17,559 bases of DNA from positions 1 to 17,559 of the forward strand of contig PKQY01000040.1 of the NCBI GenBank assembly GCA_017577895.1, in the 5' to 3' direction. Shown piece after piece: positions 1-5,422 of this stretch. The position numbers were made by a program, and so were the translations under genes. This stretch comes from Bacillota bacterium (lineage in GTDB: Bacteria; Bacillota; Bacilli; ZCTH02-B2). How positions within the stretch are numbered: the first letter of the stretch is position 1; the number at the start of each line of letters is the position of its first letter. Below the pieces are notes generated by a model, which worked only from the letters and a program-made list of their open reading frames with translations, searched no databases and was not told where the DNA came from.

Positions 1-22
1 AAAATATAACAAAATAAAATAT

Positions 23-51
23 AACGTTGGAGGATGAAAAAAAACAACGTT
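23..51. repeat. 7-bp inverted repeat
   Basis: AACGTTG at 23-29 is matched by its exact reverse complement CAACGTT at 45-51, with a 15-base A-rich loop. A six-codon frame (ATG at 34, stop at 52-54) lies across it. GGAGG touches that ATG directly, too close to act as its ribosome site, so I do not call a peptide. Confidence 0.4.
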
Positions 52-84
52 TGATGTTCTGAAACGATTGATGTTCTGAAAAGA
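51..84. repeat. Tandem repeat, two 17-bp units
   Basis: Two adjacent 17-bp units (51-67 and 68-84) both begin TTGATGTTCTGAAA and differ at one base. They sit between two inverted repeats in the AT-rich leader before the exporter gene. Function is unknown. They could be a regulatory binding site or debris of a mobile element. Confidence 0.6.
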
Positions 85-116
85 TCCTCTATACTGGATC
101 GTGCTGAGAGGATCTT
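81..116. repeat. 10-bp perfect inverted repeat
   Basis: AAGATCCTCT at 81-90 pairs perfectly with AGAGGATCTT at 107-116 around a 16-base loop. It is followed by GATTT rather than a clear T-run, so it is either a weak terminator for something left of the window or an operator/attenuator for the exporter gene that follows. I found no convincing promoter between here and 197. Confidence 0.45.
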
Positions 117-196
117 GATTTACAGACTTTATTAACGGACTTTCATTAAATTTATTTATATGGGCGGTGTGATCGAAACAGATAGGGGAGATCGTT

Positions 197-1429
197 CTGC
201 GTACGGAAGACAATTGGATAAAAAACATTGTCCTCTTTTTGGGAAGCCAAACCCTTTCGCTGTTCGGTTCCCAATTGGTGCAATACGCGATTTTTTGGTA
301 CATCACGTTGACGACCCAATCGGGGGTTATGTTGACCATTTCCATTTTGTGCGGCTTTGTGCCGACGTTTTTTCTGTCTCCTTTCGCCGGCGTGTGGGCC
401 GACCGTTTCCACCGGAAACTGATCATCGGGCTTTCCGATGCGTTGGTCGCCCTGGCGACGCTCATCCTGGCCCTTCTCTTTTGGTTGGGTTACGGTTCCC
501 TTTGGCTGTTGTTTGTGATCTCCGCGATACGGGCCATGGGCGGGGCGGTGCAAATGCCGGCGGTGGGCGCCATGCTTCCCCAGCTGGTTCCAGTGGATCA
601 CTTGACCCGGGTCAACGCCATCTACGGCACGATTCAATCGTTTGTGATGCTCGTTTCGCCGGTGGCCAGCGCCGCGCTGCTCTCAATGGCGCCTTTGGAA
701 GTGATCTTTTTTGTCGACGTCGTGACGGCGGCCCTGGCCGTCGCCATTCTGTTTTTGTTCGTGCACGTGCCGGTCCACGCCAAGGCCTTGCAGCGTTCTG
801 CCGCCGGATATTTGGATGACTTGAAAAAAGGACTTCGCTACATCTGGGAACGGGAGTACGCGCGAAAATATTTCCTGTTTTTCGCAGTCTTTTTGGTCAT
901 GTCGGCGCCGGCCGCTTTTTTGACGCCGTTGCAAGTGGCCCGCAGTTTTGGCGACGACATATGGCGGCTGACGGCCATTGAAATCGCTTTTTCCACCGGC
1001 ATGATCGTCGGCGGCGGCTTGTTGACGCTCTGGGGCGGCTTTCGCAACAAAGTCCACACCATGACGCTCTCTTGTGTGCTCCTGGGCGTGTGCACGTTTT
1101 GTTTGGGGGTCGTTCCGAATTTTTGGATCTACTTGTTGTTCATGTGGCTGACGGGCGTTGCCCTGCCGTTTTTTAACACGCCGTCGACGGTGTTGTTGCA
1201 GGAAAACGTGGAGGAAGATTTCCTGGGCCGGGTGTTCGGGATTTATGCCATGTTGTCCAGTTCCATGATGCCGATCGGGATGCTCGTGTTCGGTCCGTTG
1301 GCCGATGTGGTGAAAATCGAGTGGATGTTGATCGGCACCGGTTTGTTCGTCGCCGTGCAAGCTTTTTTCTTGCTCAACAGCAAAGCGCTGTTGGAGGCCG
1401 GCAAGCCGAAATCCCATCAAAGGGCATAA
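197..1429 (+). CDS. MFS efflux transporter (macrolide-efflux/DHA3-like)
   Basis: Integral-membrane major facilitator protein of about 410 residues, the usual length for the MefA/DHA3-type proton-coupled exporters of drugs or siderophores. It has the family-typical N-terminal segment (SQTLSLFGSQLVQYAIFWY), the loop 2-3 motif GVWADRFHRKLIIG and about 12 hydrophobic segments. The substrate cannot be read from sequence. The start is odd: the frame is open from 173, but the first standard start is a TTG at 239 with no ribosome site and inside the conserved first helix. A CTG at 197 is preceded by AGGGGAG (184-190) at a 6-base spacing and gives an N-terminus reading RTEDNWIKN, so I chose it. Either CTG is used or the original start codon has mutated. 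The gene stands alone and ends in a strong terminator. Confidence 0.8.
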   Translation: MRTEDNWIKNIVLFLGSQTLSLFGSQLVQYAIFWYITLTTQSGVMLTISILCGFVPTFFLSPFAGVWADRFHRKLIIGLSDALVALATLILALLFWLGYGSLWLLFVISAIRAMGGAVQMPAVGAMLPQLVPVDHLTRVNAIYGTIQSFVMLVSPVASAALLSMAPLEVIFFVDVVTAALAVAILFLFVHVPVHAKALQRSAAGYLDDLKKGLRYIWEREYARKYFLFFAVFLVMSAPAAFLTPLQVARSFGDDIWRLTAIEIAFSTGMIVGGGLLTLWGGFRNKVHTMTLSCVLLGVCTFCLGVVPNFWIYLLFMWLTGVALPFFNTPSTVLLQENVEEDFLGRVFGIYAMLSSSMMPIGMLVFGPLADVVKIEWMLIGTGLFVAVQAFFLLNSKALLEAGKPKSHQRA

Positions 1430-1459
1430 GCGTTGGGCGTTGTGGCTCAACGCTTTTTT
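1428..1459 (+). terminator. Rho-independent terminator of the MFS gene
   Basis: AAGCGTTGGGC (1428-1438) pairs with 1445-1455 in an 11-bp stem with one G-T pair and a 6-base loop. A run of six T (1454-1459) overlaps the end of the stem. It starts within the stop codon of the exporter gene. Confidence 0.85.
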
Positions 1460-1544
1460 GTGTCACACAACGTCCATACTTTTGCCACCAAGTGTTCATA
1501 TGATTTTATCAATTTTATGAAATGAAACATCGATTGATTGAAGT

Positions 1545-1553
1545 TGTTATAAT
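1545..1553 (+). promoter_or_regulatory. Possible extended -10 promoter
   Basis: TGTTATAAT contains a perfect TATAAT (1548-1553) with the TGn extension. No good -35 lies 16-18 bases upstream. It is about 30 bp before the first recognisable codons of the broken peroxidase gene, so it may be that gene's original promoter or a chance AT-rich match. Confidence 0.4.
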
Positions 1554-1581
1554 ACTAAGTTTTACTATTAGTAGACGGTAT

Positions 1582-2016
1582 CAGCCCTATTTTGATGAAG
1601 CCTTTGACGGCGAAATCACGCTGGAAAACATTTTGAAAGCCATTCGGGTCCCAACTTTACCGATTTGAATTTCCACAACATCGGCATGATCGATGACGAC
1701 AAAGGGTTGATGGAGCGGACGGAAAAACCGGAAGACGAAGGCAAGTTCCGTACGCCGGGGTTGCGGGGTGTTGGCCTACACGGCGCCGTACATGCACGAT
1801 GGCAGCCTGGCCACCTTGGAAGAAGTGGTGGATTATGATGACTGCGGCGGTGACGGACATCCCAATACGTCGGAATTGATTCAGCCGCTGGGCCTGAGCG
1901 ATCACGAAAAACAAGCGTTGGTCGCATTCCTGAAGGCCATCAGCGGAGAGGTGCCGCAAGTCTCGTTCCCGGCGTTGCCGAGTAATCCTACGCTCGATTT
2001 TCGTTCGTCGTCCTAA
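1582..2016 (+). pseudogene. Di-haem cytochrome c peroxidase (MauG/CcpA family) remnant
   Basis: Three frame-disjoint pieces together read as the second half of a di-haem cytochrome c peroxidase. The first (1582-1638) encodes YFDEAFDGEITLENILKAI. The second (from about 1651) encodes NFTDLNFHNIG and later EGKFRTPGLRGV. The third, after a one-base shift near 1772, encodes AYTAPYMHDGSLATLEEVVD and a tail ending at TAA 2014-2016. FRTP and TAPYMHDGSLATLEEVV are hallmark stretches of this family, which acts outside the membrane, reducing peroxide or oxidising cofactors. No CxxCH haem motif survives: the N-terminal haem domain and the segment between pieces 1 and 2 are gone. At least two lesions, one deletion with frame change and one 1-bp shift, make it non-functional. 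Confidence 0.85.
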
Positions 2017-2047
2017 GCGGAAAACTGTGCTCCCCCTTACGTTGAGC

Positions 2048-2089
2048 TGTCCCATATGGGGAGATGTCCCCAATGGGGCAACTTTTTTT
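2048..2089 (+). terminator. Rho-independent terminator after the peroxidase remnant
   Basis: TGTCCCAT (2048-2055) and TGGGGA (2057-2062) pair with TCCCCA (2067-2072) and ATGGGGCA (2073-2080). This makes a 14-bp stem with one bulged A and a GATG loop. Seven T follow at 2083-2089. It is intact even though the gene it served has decayed. Confidence 0.9.
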
Positions 2090-2119
2090 GTTTCTACAAT
2101 TTTTTTTCTACTCTACAAA

Positions 2120-2149
2120 TTGACATATGACAATGATTCTCATTATCAT
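2120..2149 (+). promoter_or_regulatory. Sigma-A promoter, iron-regulated
   Basis: TTGACA (2120-2125), an 18-base spacer and TATCAT (2144-2149) form a near-consensus housekeeping promoter. A Fur box fills its spacer and -10, so bound Fur would block RNA polymerase. It faces the truncated gene at 2207. Confidence 0.8.
2129..2147. promoter_or_regulatory. Fur box 1
   Basis: GACAATGATTCTCATTATC matches 16 of 19 positions of the classical Fur consensus (GATAATGATAATCATTATC). Its core is the inverted repeat AATGA-TTC-TCATT. It overlaps the promoter spacer and -10, the usual position for iron-dependent repression. Confidence 0.85.
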
Positions 2150-2165
2150 GTACTATGGAATCGGC

Positions 2166-2184
2166 GACAATGAAAATCATTTTC
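2166..2184. promoter_or_regulatory. Fur box 2
   Basis: GACAATGAAAATCATTTTC also matches 16 of 19 Fur consensus positions, with the core AATGA-AAA-TCATT. It lies 37 bp downstream of box 1, in the early transcribed region just before the ribosome site AAAGGAGGT (2189-2197). Two boxes suggest tight iron control. Confidence 0.75.
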
Positions 2185-2206
2185 AAAAAAAGGAGGTCAG
2201 GGCGGG

Positions 2207-2503
2207 GTGACGGCGTTTTTGCTGATCGATTCAGGGACGTATTTCAGCGAGGCGTTCGACAGCGATTTTCGGCGACAGCCCGACGTGACGGTATTGGACA
2301 TGTACGACTTGCCCGGCTATAACTTGACGGGCTACAAATTTCTCATCGTGGACGGGTTCGTCGATCAAGAGTTGATGTTCCGTCAGCGGGAGAAGATTCG
2401 GCAGTTTCTCGACGCGGGGAAGATCCTCGTCTTCGGCGGGAATTTGTTCCGCAGCTGGATTAAAAAGCGTACGAACAGGTCGAACGGCTGCTGGCGCAAG
2501 TGA
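2207..2503 (+). pseudogene. Fur-controlled protein of unknown function, 3'-truncated
   Basis: GTG start with AAAGGAGGT (2189-2197) upstream. The first ~84 residues look like a genuine soluble alpha/beta protein: strand-like LLIDSGTYF, then DMYDLPGYNL, LIVDGFVDQELMF and FLDAGKILVFGGNLF. After RSWI (about 2460) the reading becomes a low-complexity basic tail (KKRTNRSNGCWRK) that is the out-of-frame beginning of the ABC ATPase piece that follows. I therefore read this as the front part of a longer gene cut by a deletion. I do not recognise the family. The Fur boxes place it in iron homeostasis by regulation only. A functional 98-residue product is possible but less likely. Confidence 0.65.
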
Positions 2504-2868
2504 TGCTGCCGGGTTCATTGATGGACCGGCGGCCCGCCGAGTGTTCCGGAGGCCAAAAACAGCGCATCGCTCTGGCGCGGGCCTTGGCGTTGTCGCCGCA
2601 AGTGCTGATTGCCGACGAAATCACGTCGGCCCTGGATCCGGTGACCGAAGCCGAGGTTTTGCAGCTGCTTCTGACGATCAAACGGCAGCACGGCATGGCG
2701 CTGCTGTACATTACGCACCGGCTGGAGACGGTGGCCGGTTTTGCCGACCGGCTCGGTGTGATGAAGGAAGGGAAGATGGTCGAAACGGGCCCGGCAGAGC
2801 AAGTGCTGTCCCGGCCACAGACCGATTATACCTGCCGGTTGTTGGCCGCCGCTTGGTTCGGGCAGTAG
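2464..2868 (+). pseudogene. Peptide/nickel-type ABC ATPase, C-terminal fragment
   Basis: The frame opens right after a TAA at 2461-2463 and encodes the last ~134 residues of an ABC ATPase. It holds the signature CSGGQKQRIALARALAL, Walker B VLIADEITSALD, the switch histidine in LLYITHRLE, and a C-terminus typical of the Opp/Dpp/Nik family. The Walker A half is absent, so it cannot bind ATP normally. In EITSALD the usual EP has become EI, a further sign of decay or divergence. The upstream gene is broken at the same point (about 2460), so one deletion probably joined two genes of a metal-uptake locus. An ATG at 2500 could start a 122-residue product, but it has no clear ribosome site. Confidence 0.8.
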
Positions 2869-2926
2869 CCGGGTACAGGAAGTCGAATCTGGAGAAAATG
2901 CTGGGAGGCCGCCGGGGCGTGTGCTG

Positions 2927-2964
2927 CCGGGCGAACGGCGGCGGGTTTGCCGGCGGTTGCCCGG
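2927..2964. other. GC-rich hairpin between the ABC fragment and the oxidoreductase
   Basis: CCGGGC (2927-2932) pairs with GCCCGG (2959-2964) and AAC (2934-2936) with GTT (2956-2958), around a GC-rich interior. There is no T-run on either strand. Apart from this and the hairpin at 3055-3098, I see nothing else in the 251 bases from 2869 to 3119. Confidence 0.35.
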
Positions 2965-3054
2965 GGACTCGCCGGTCGTCTATGATCCAAGTACAACCGG
3001 CGGACCATCCGTATGGGGAGCAGAACACCGCGGAAGACGACGGTGCGGTTGTTT

Positions 3055-3098
3055 CCCCCCGGACTGGCCGGTCGGTCTTTGGCCGACGGTCCGGCGGG
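3055..3098 (+). other. Leader hairpin before the oxidoreductase
   Basis: CCGGAC (3059-3064) pairs with GTCCGG (3089-3094), and inside it GTCGG (3071-3075) pairs with CCGAC (3083-3087). Flanking C-run and G-run bases extend the foot. The stem ends about ten bases before the ribosome site AAGGAGG (3108-3114). It could tune translation. It does not resemble a riboswitch class I know. Confidence 0.4.
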
Positions 3099-3119
3099 GT
3101 ACAGAGGAAGGAGGGAGCG

Positions 3120-4151
3120 GTGTTGATTCAACTCGGTGTCTTGGATCAAGTGTATGTGAGCGAAGGCCGGACGCCCCACGATGCCTTGCGGGAATCGACC
3201 CGGCTGGCCCAAGCGGCAGAATCGTTCGGCTATCGGCGATTTTGGGTGTCGGAACACCACGGCATGCGGGCCATTGCCTTTTCCAGCCCGGAAGTGCTGA
3301 TCGCCCACCTGGCGGCGGCCACCCGAACCATTCGGGTCGGTGCCGGCGGGATTATGCTCCCCCATTACAGTGCGTATAAAGTGGCGGAGAATTTCCGCCT
3401 GTTGGAAGCGCTGCACCCGGGGCGCATCGATCTCGGGTTGGGGCGGGCGCCGGGCGGCATGCCGCTGGCGGCCCAGGCGCTGCAGGAAGACAAATTGGTC
3501 GACATCAACAAATATCCGCAACAAGTGTTGGACGTCATCGGTTTTTTGTACGACGCCTTGCCCGAAGGCCATCCGTATGCGACCTTGCTGGCCTCGCCGG
3601 ACATTCCGACGGCGCCGGAAGTGTGGCTGTTGGGCTCCAGCGGCGAAAGCGCCCGCTATGCGGCCGTCTTGGGCACGCCGTACGCCTTTGCCGAATTTTT
3701 TGGCACTCCCGGCGGCGTCGAGGCCATTGCCCATTACCGCCGCCATTTTCAACGAAATCCGGTTTTGGACAGCGGCCCCCGGGCCATGATCGCCACCGTC
3801 GCCATTTGCGCCGAAACCGAGGAAGAAGCGGATCGGCTGGCCAAAAGCAGCGACCTGTTGTTTTCGGGCATTCGGACCGGAAAAGAATTCCCGTATTTGC
3901 CGTCGGTGAAAACGGCCCTCGAGTATCCGTATACGCCTTTTGAGCTGGAGGTCATCCGGCAAATTCGGCAGCGCCGCGTGGTGGGCACGCCGGAGCAGGT
4001 GAAAGAAAAATTGCTCCGCTTGGCGGCGGAGTACGACGTGGACGAGATTCTCATCAACAGTCCCATTCACGACGAGGAGGCCCGCATCCGGTCGTATCGG
4101 TTGATTGCCGAGGCCTTTGGCCTGCAACCCGCCGCTGAATCGTCGGCTTGA
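3120..4151 (+). CDS. LLM-class (luciferase-like) flavin-dependent oxidoreductase
   Basis: A cytosolic ~343-residue protein of the bacterial luciferase-like monooxygenase superfamily, in the group that opens with LGVLDQ (MsnO8-like). These are TIM-barrel enzymes that use reduced flavin and oxygen on small organic substrates; the substrate here is unknown. Visible motifs are LAQAAESFGYRRFWVSEHHG near residue 40, TIRVGAGGIMLPHYSAYKVA, IDLGLGRAPGG and a C-terminal VVGTPEQVKEKL. The length is normal for the family. AAGGAGG (3108-3114) serves either the GTG at 3120 (5 bases) or the TTG at 3123 (8 bases); both give nearly the same protein. The frame stays open far upstream, but that stretch has no family similarity. 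The gene appears monocistronic and converges on the minus-strand gene ending at 4197. Confidence 0.88.
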   Translation: MLIQLGVLDQVYVSEGRTPHDALRESTRLAQAAESFGYRRFWVSEHHGMRAIAFSSPEVLIAHLAAATRTIRVGAGGIMLPHYSAYKVAENFRLLEALHPGRIDLGLGRAPGGMPLAAQALQEDKLVDINKYPQQVLDVIGFLYDALPEGHPYATLLASPDIPTAPEVWLLGSSGESARYAAVLGTPYAFAEFFGTPGGVEAIAHYRRHFQRNPVLDSGPRAMIATVAICAETEEEADRLAKSSDLLFSGIRTGKEFPYLPSVKTALEYPYTPFELEVIRQIRQRRVVGTPEQVKEKLLRLAAEYDVDEILINSPIHDEEARIRSYRLIAEAFGLQPAAESSA

Positions 4152-4196
4152 ACATGCGGCGTTCTGTCCGGAAACGGATGGTTGGCGGGCGCCCAG

Positions 4197-4844
4197 TTAC
4201 TCTTGCCGCCCGTCCCCGTCCGTTTCGAGGACATCCCGGAACAACACATTTTGGTAACGGAAGCGGCTGAAAGGAAAGACGAACGTCAGGATGAGCCCCT
4301 CATCTTCTATGGCGATGACACGCAAATGGGCGGTGCGGATGCGGGCGCGGACCAGGCGGTGAACGGCGCCTATGTCGTGCCGCTGGATGGCCTGGGCCAG
4401 GCGGACGGAGAAGGGCGAATGTTGGGCGAGGGTTTCATAAAAGGGCAAGACGTGACGGGCCAAGAGCCGGTGGGCGCGGGGTTCGAAAACGAATTGGACC
4501 TTCCCCGGCGGAATGGTGACGCCGTTGGTGTAATGGTCGATGGGAGATGGTGCGGCGAAAGAGACAAAATAGCCGATCCCATTGGTCGCGAGGCCTTGCC
4601 GGGCGGCGGCCGGCGAGACGCGGCGCAGCAGCTGTTCCATTGTCTTTAAGTCGGCGTCGATGACGGCCTCGCTCCAGCGCTTTGCGTACAGTTGACAGCC
4701 GGCGATGGCGCGGTAAAAGGGCGCCATGGCCCGGGCGACCCGCTGCATGACGATCGCCAGAGCATGGGCATTGACAGGCTGCCGGAAAAGGAGAGGCTGG
4801 GCAACCTCCCTTTTCCGGCGGCTTTTTATATGGGCCGGATGCAT
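4197..4844 (-). CDS. Conserved-looking protein of unknown function
   Basis: A 215-residue product read from an ATG at 4844, with AAAGGAG about 9 bases upstream. I do not recognise a named family. It has no signal peptide and no clear membrane segment. The middle looks like a folded protein (AMAPFYRAIAGCQLYAKRW, then ATNGIGYFVSF), and the C-terminal third holds hydrophobic strands (ILTFVFPFSRFRY). The first ~30 residues are basic and low in structure, and they overlap a strong hairpin at 4776-4827. The true start may therefore lie inside, for example the ATG at 4748, though that one lacks a ribosome site. A second ATG at 4851, in another frame, sits only 2 bases from the same ribosome site. 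The opposite strand is also open here but lacks any family signature. Confidence 0.6.
   Translation of the reverse strand: MHPAHIKSRRKREVAQPLLFRQPVNAHALAIVMQRVARAMAPFYRAIAGCQLYAKRWSEAVIDADLKTMEQLLRRVSPAAARQGLATNGIGYFVSFAAPSPIDHYTNGVTIPPGKVQFVFEPRAHRLLARHVLPFYETLAQHSPFSVRLAQAIQRHDIGAVHRLVRARIRTAHLRVIAIEDEGLILTFVFPFSRFRYQNVLFRDVLETDGDGRQE
4776..4827 (+). terminator. Strong plus-strand terminator-like hairpin
   Basis: GCCGGAAAAGGAGAGG (4781-4796) pairs with 4805-4819 with one bulged A and an 8-base loop. Five more pairs (two G-T) extend the foot to 4776/4824. The 3' side runs into GGCTTTTTAT, the classic shape for plus-strand termination. No plus-strand gene precedes it closely, and it lies inside the 5' end of the minus-strand gene at 4197-4844. 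Confidence 0.55.
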
Positions 4845-4939
4845 TTGGCATTACTCCTTTCGTCCAGCATCTTCATATGGTCATGCCAGTCTGCCCACAA
4901 CGGTCGTCACGTTCCGCAAAAGGTGTTTCCATGTATCAA

Positions 4940-4955
4940 TCAAATCTTCATTTGA
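4940..4955. promoter_or_regulatory. CadC-type operator 1
   Basis: TCAAAT-CTTC-ATTTGA is a perfect 6-4-6 inverted repeat overlapping the -35 element. TCAAAT/ATTTGA half-sites resemble the known cad operator recognised by CadC of the ArsR/SmtB family. Binding here would block RNA polymerase. Confidence 0.75.
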
Positions 4956-4980
4956 CCGTTTTGGCAAAGCGGCATATAAT
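4952..4980 (+). promoter_or_regulatory. cadC-cadA promoter (sigma-A)
   Basis: TTGACC (4952-4957), exactly 17 bases, then a perfect TATAAT (4975-4980). The -35 overlaps the right half of the first CadC-type operator. The predicted RNA start lies near 4987, between the two operators. Confidence 0.88.
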
Positions 4981-4996
4981 AGAATCAACCAAATAA

Positions 4997-5012
4997 TCAA
5001 ATGCCGATTTGA
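4997..5012. promoter_or_regulatory. CadC-type operator 2
   Basis: TCAAAT-GCCG-ATTTGA has the same 6-4-6 half-sites as operator 1 with a different spacer. It is centred 57 bp downstream, just past the predicted RNA start. The two sites bracket the promoter. Confidence 0.72.
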
Positions 5013-5041
5013 CTGTTGGTGCATGTTGGAGGTTGCGTTTC

Positions 5042-5422
5042 ATGACGATACCACCGTCCCAAGATACGTGCGACATTTATTGTTTCGACGAAGCCAAGGT
5101 GCGGCGGGTGCAAGAGTCGTTGCAACAACAAAATATTCCCGCCATGACCCGGATGTTCAAAGCCCTGGCGGTCGAAACGCGGATGAAAATCGTGTTTGCC
5201 CTGTGCCAGGAAGATGAACTGTGCGTCTGTGACGTGGCCAATATCATCGGCGCTTCGGAAGCCATTGCGTCCCATCACTTGCGGACGTTGAAACAGCTGG
5301 GGCTTGTCAGGTTCCGCAAAGAAGGAAAGATGGCCTTCTATTCCCTCGATGACGACCATGTCCGGCAATTGGTGCAGGTGGCGTTGATTCACAGCCAGGA
5401 GTTGATGGAACGTGGAACATAA
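5042..5422 (+). CDS. cadC: CadC-type metal-sensing repressor (ArsR/SmtB family)
   Basis: A 126-residue winged-helix dimer that represses its own operon until Cd, Pb or Zn binds. The N-terminal DTCDIYC supplies Cys10 and Cys14, and ELCVCDVANIIG at the recognition region supplies Cys61 and Cys63. These four cysteines correspond to the CadC metal site (Cys7, 11, 58, 60 in the plasmid pI258 protein). ASHHLRTLKQLGLVRFRKEG is the DNA-recognition helix and wing. The start at 5042 is set by GGAGG (5028-5032) at 9 bases; the frame is open further upstream, but that part crosses operator 2. The gene overlaps the downstream transporter gene by 11 bp, so the two are translated from one message. The operators upstream imply autorepression. 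Confidence 0.93.
   Translation: MTIPPSQDTCDIYCFDEAKVRRVQESLQQQNIPAMTRMFKALAVETRMKIVFALCQEDELCVCDVANIIGASEAIASHHLRTLKQLGLVRFRKEGKMAFYSLDDDHVRQLVQVALIHSQELMERGT

Noticed and set aside
2541..3119. In-frame upstream extension of the oxidoreductase
   Set aside because: The open stretch runs out of frame through the ABC fragment and has no similarity to the family. AAGGAGG at 3108-3114 fixes the start at 3120/3123.
2826..4127. A 433-codon minus-strand frame opposite the oxidoreductase
   Set aside because: The plus strand carries clear luciferase-like motifs; the minus product is low-complexity.
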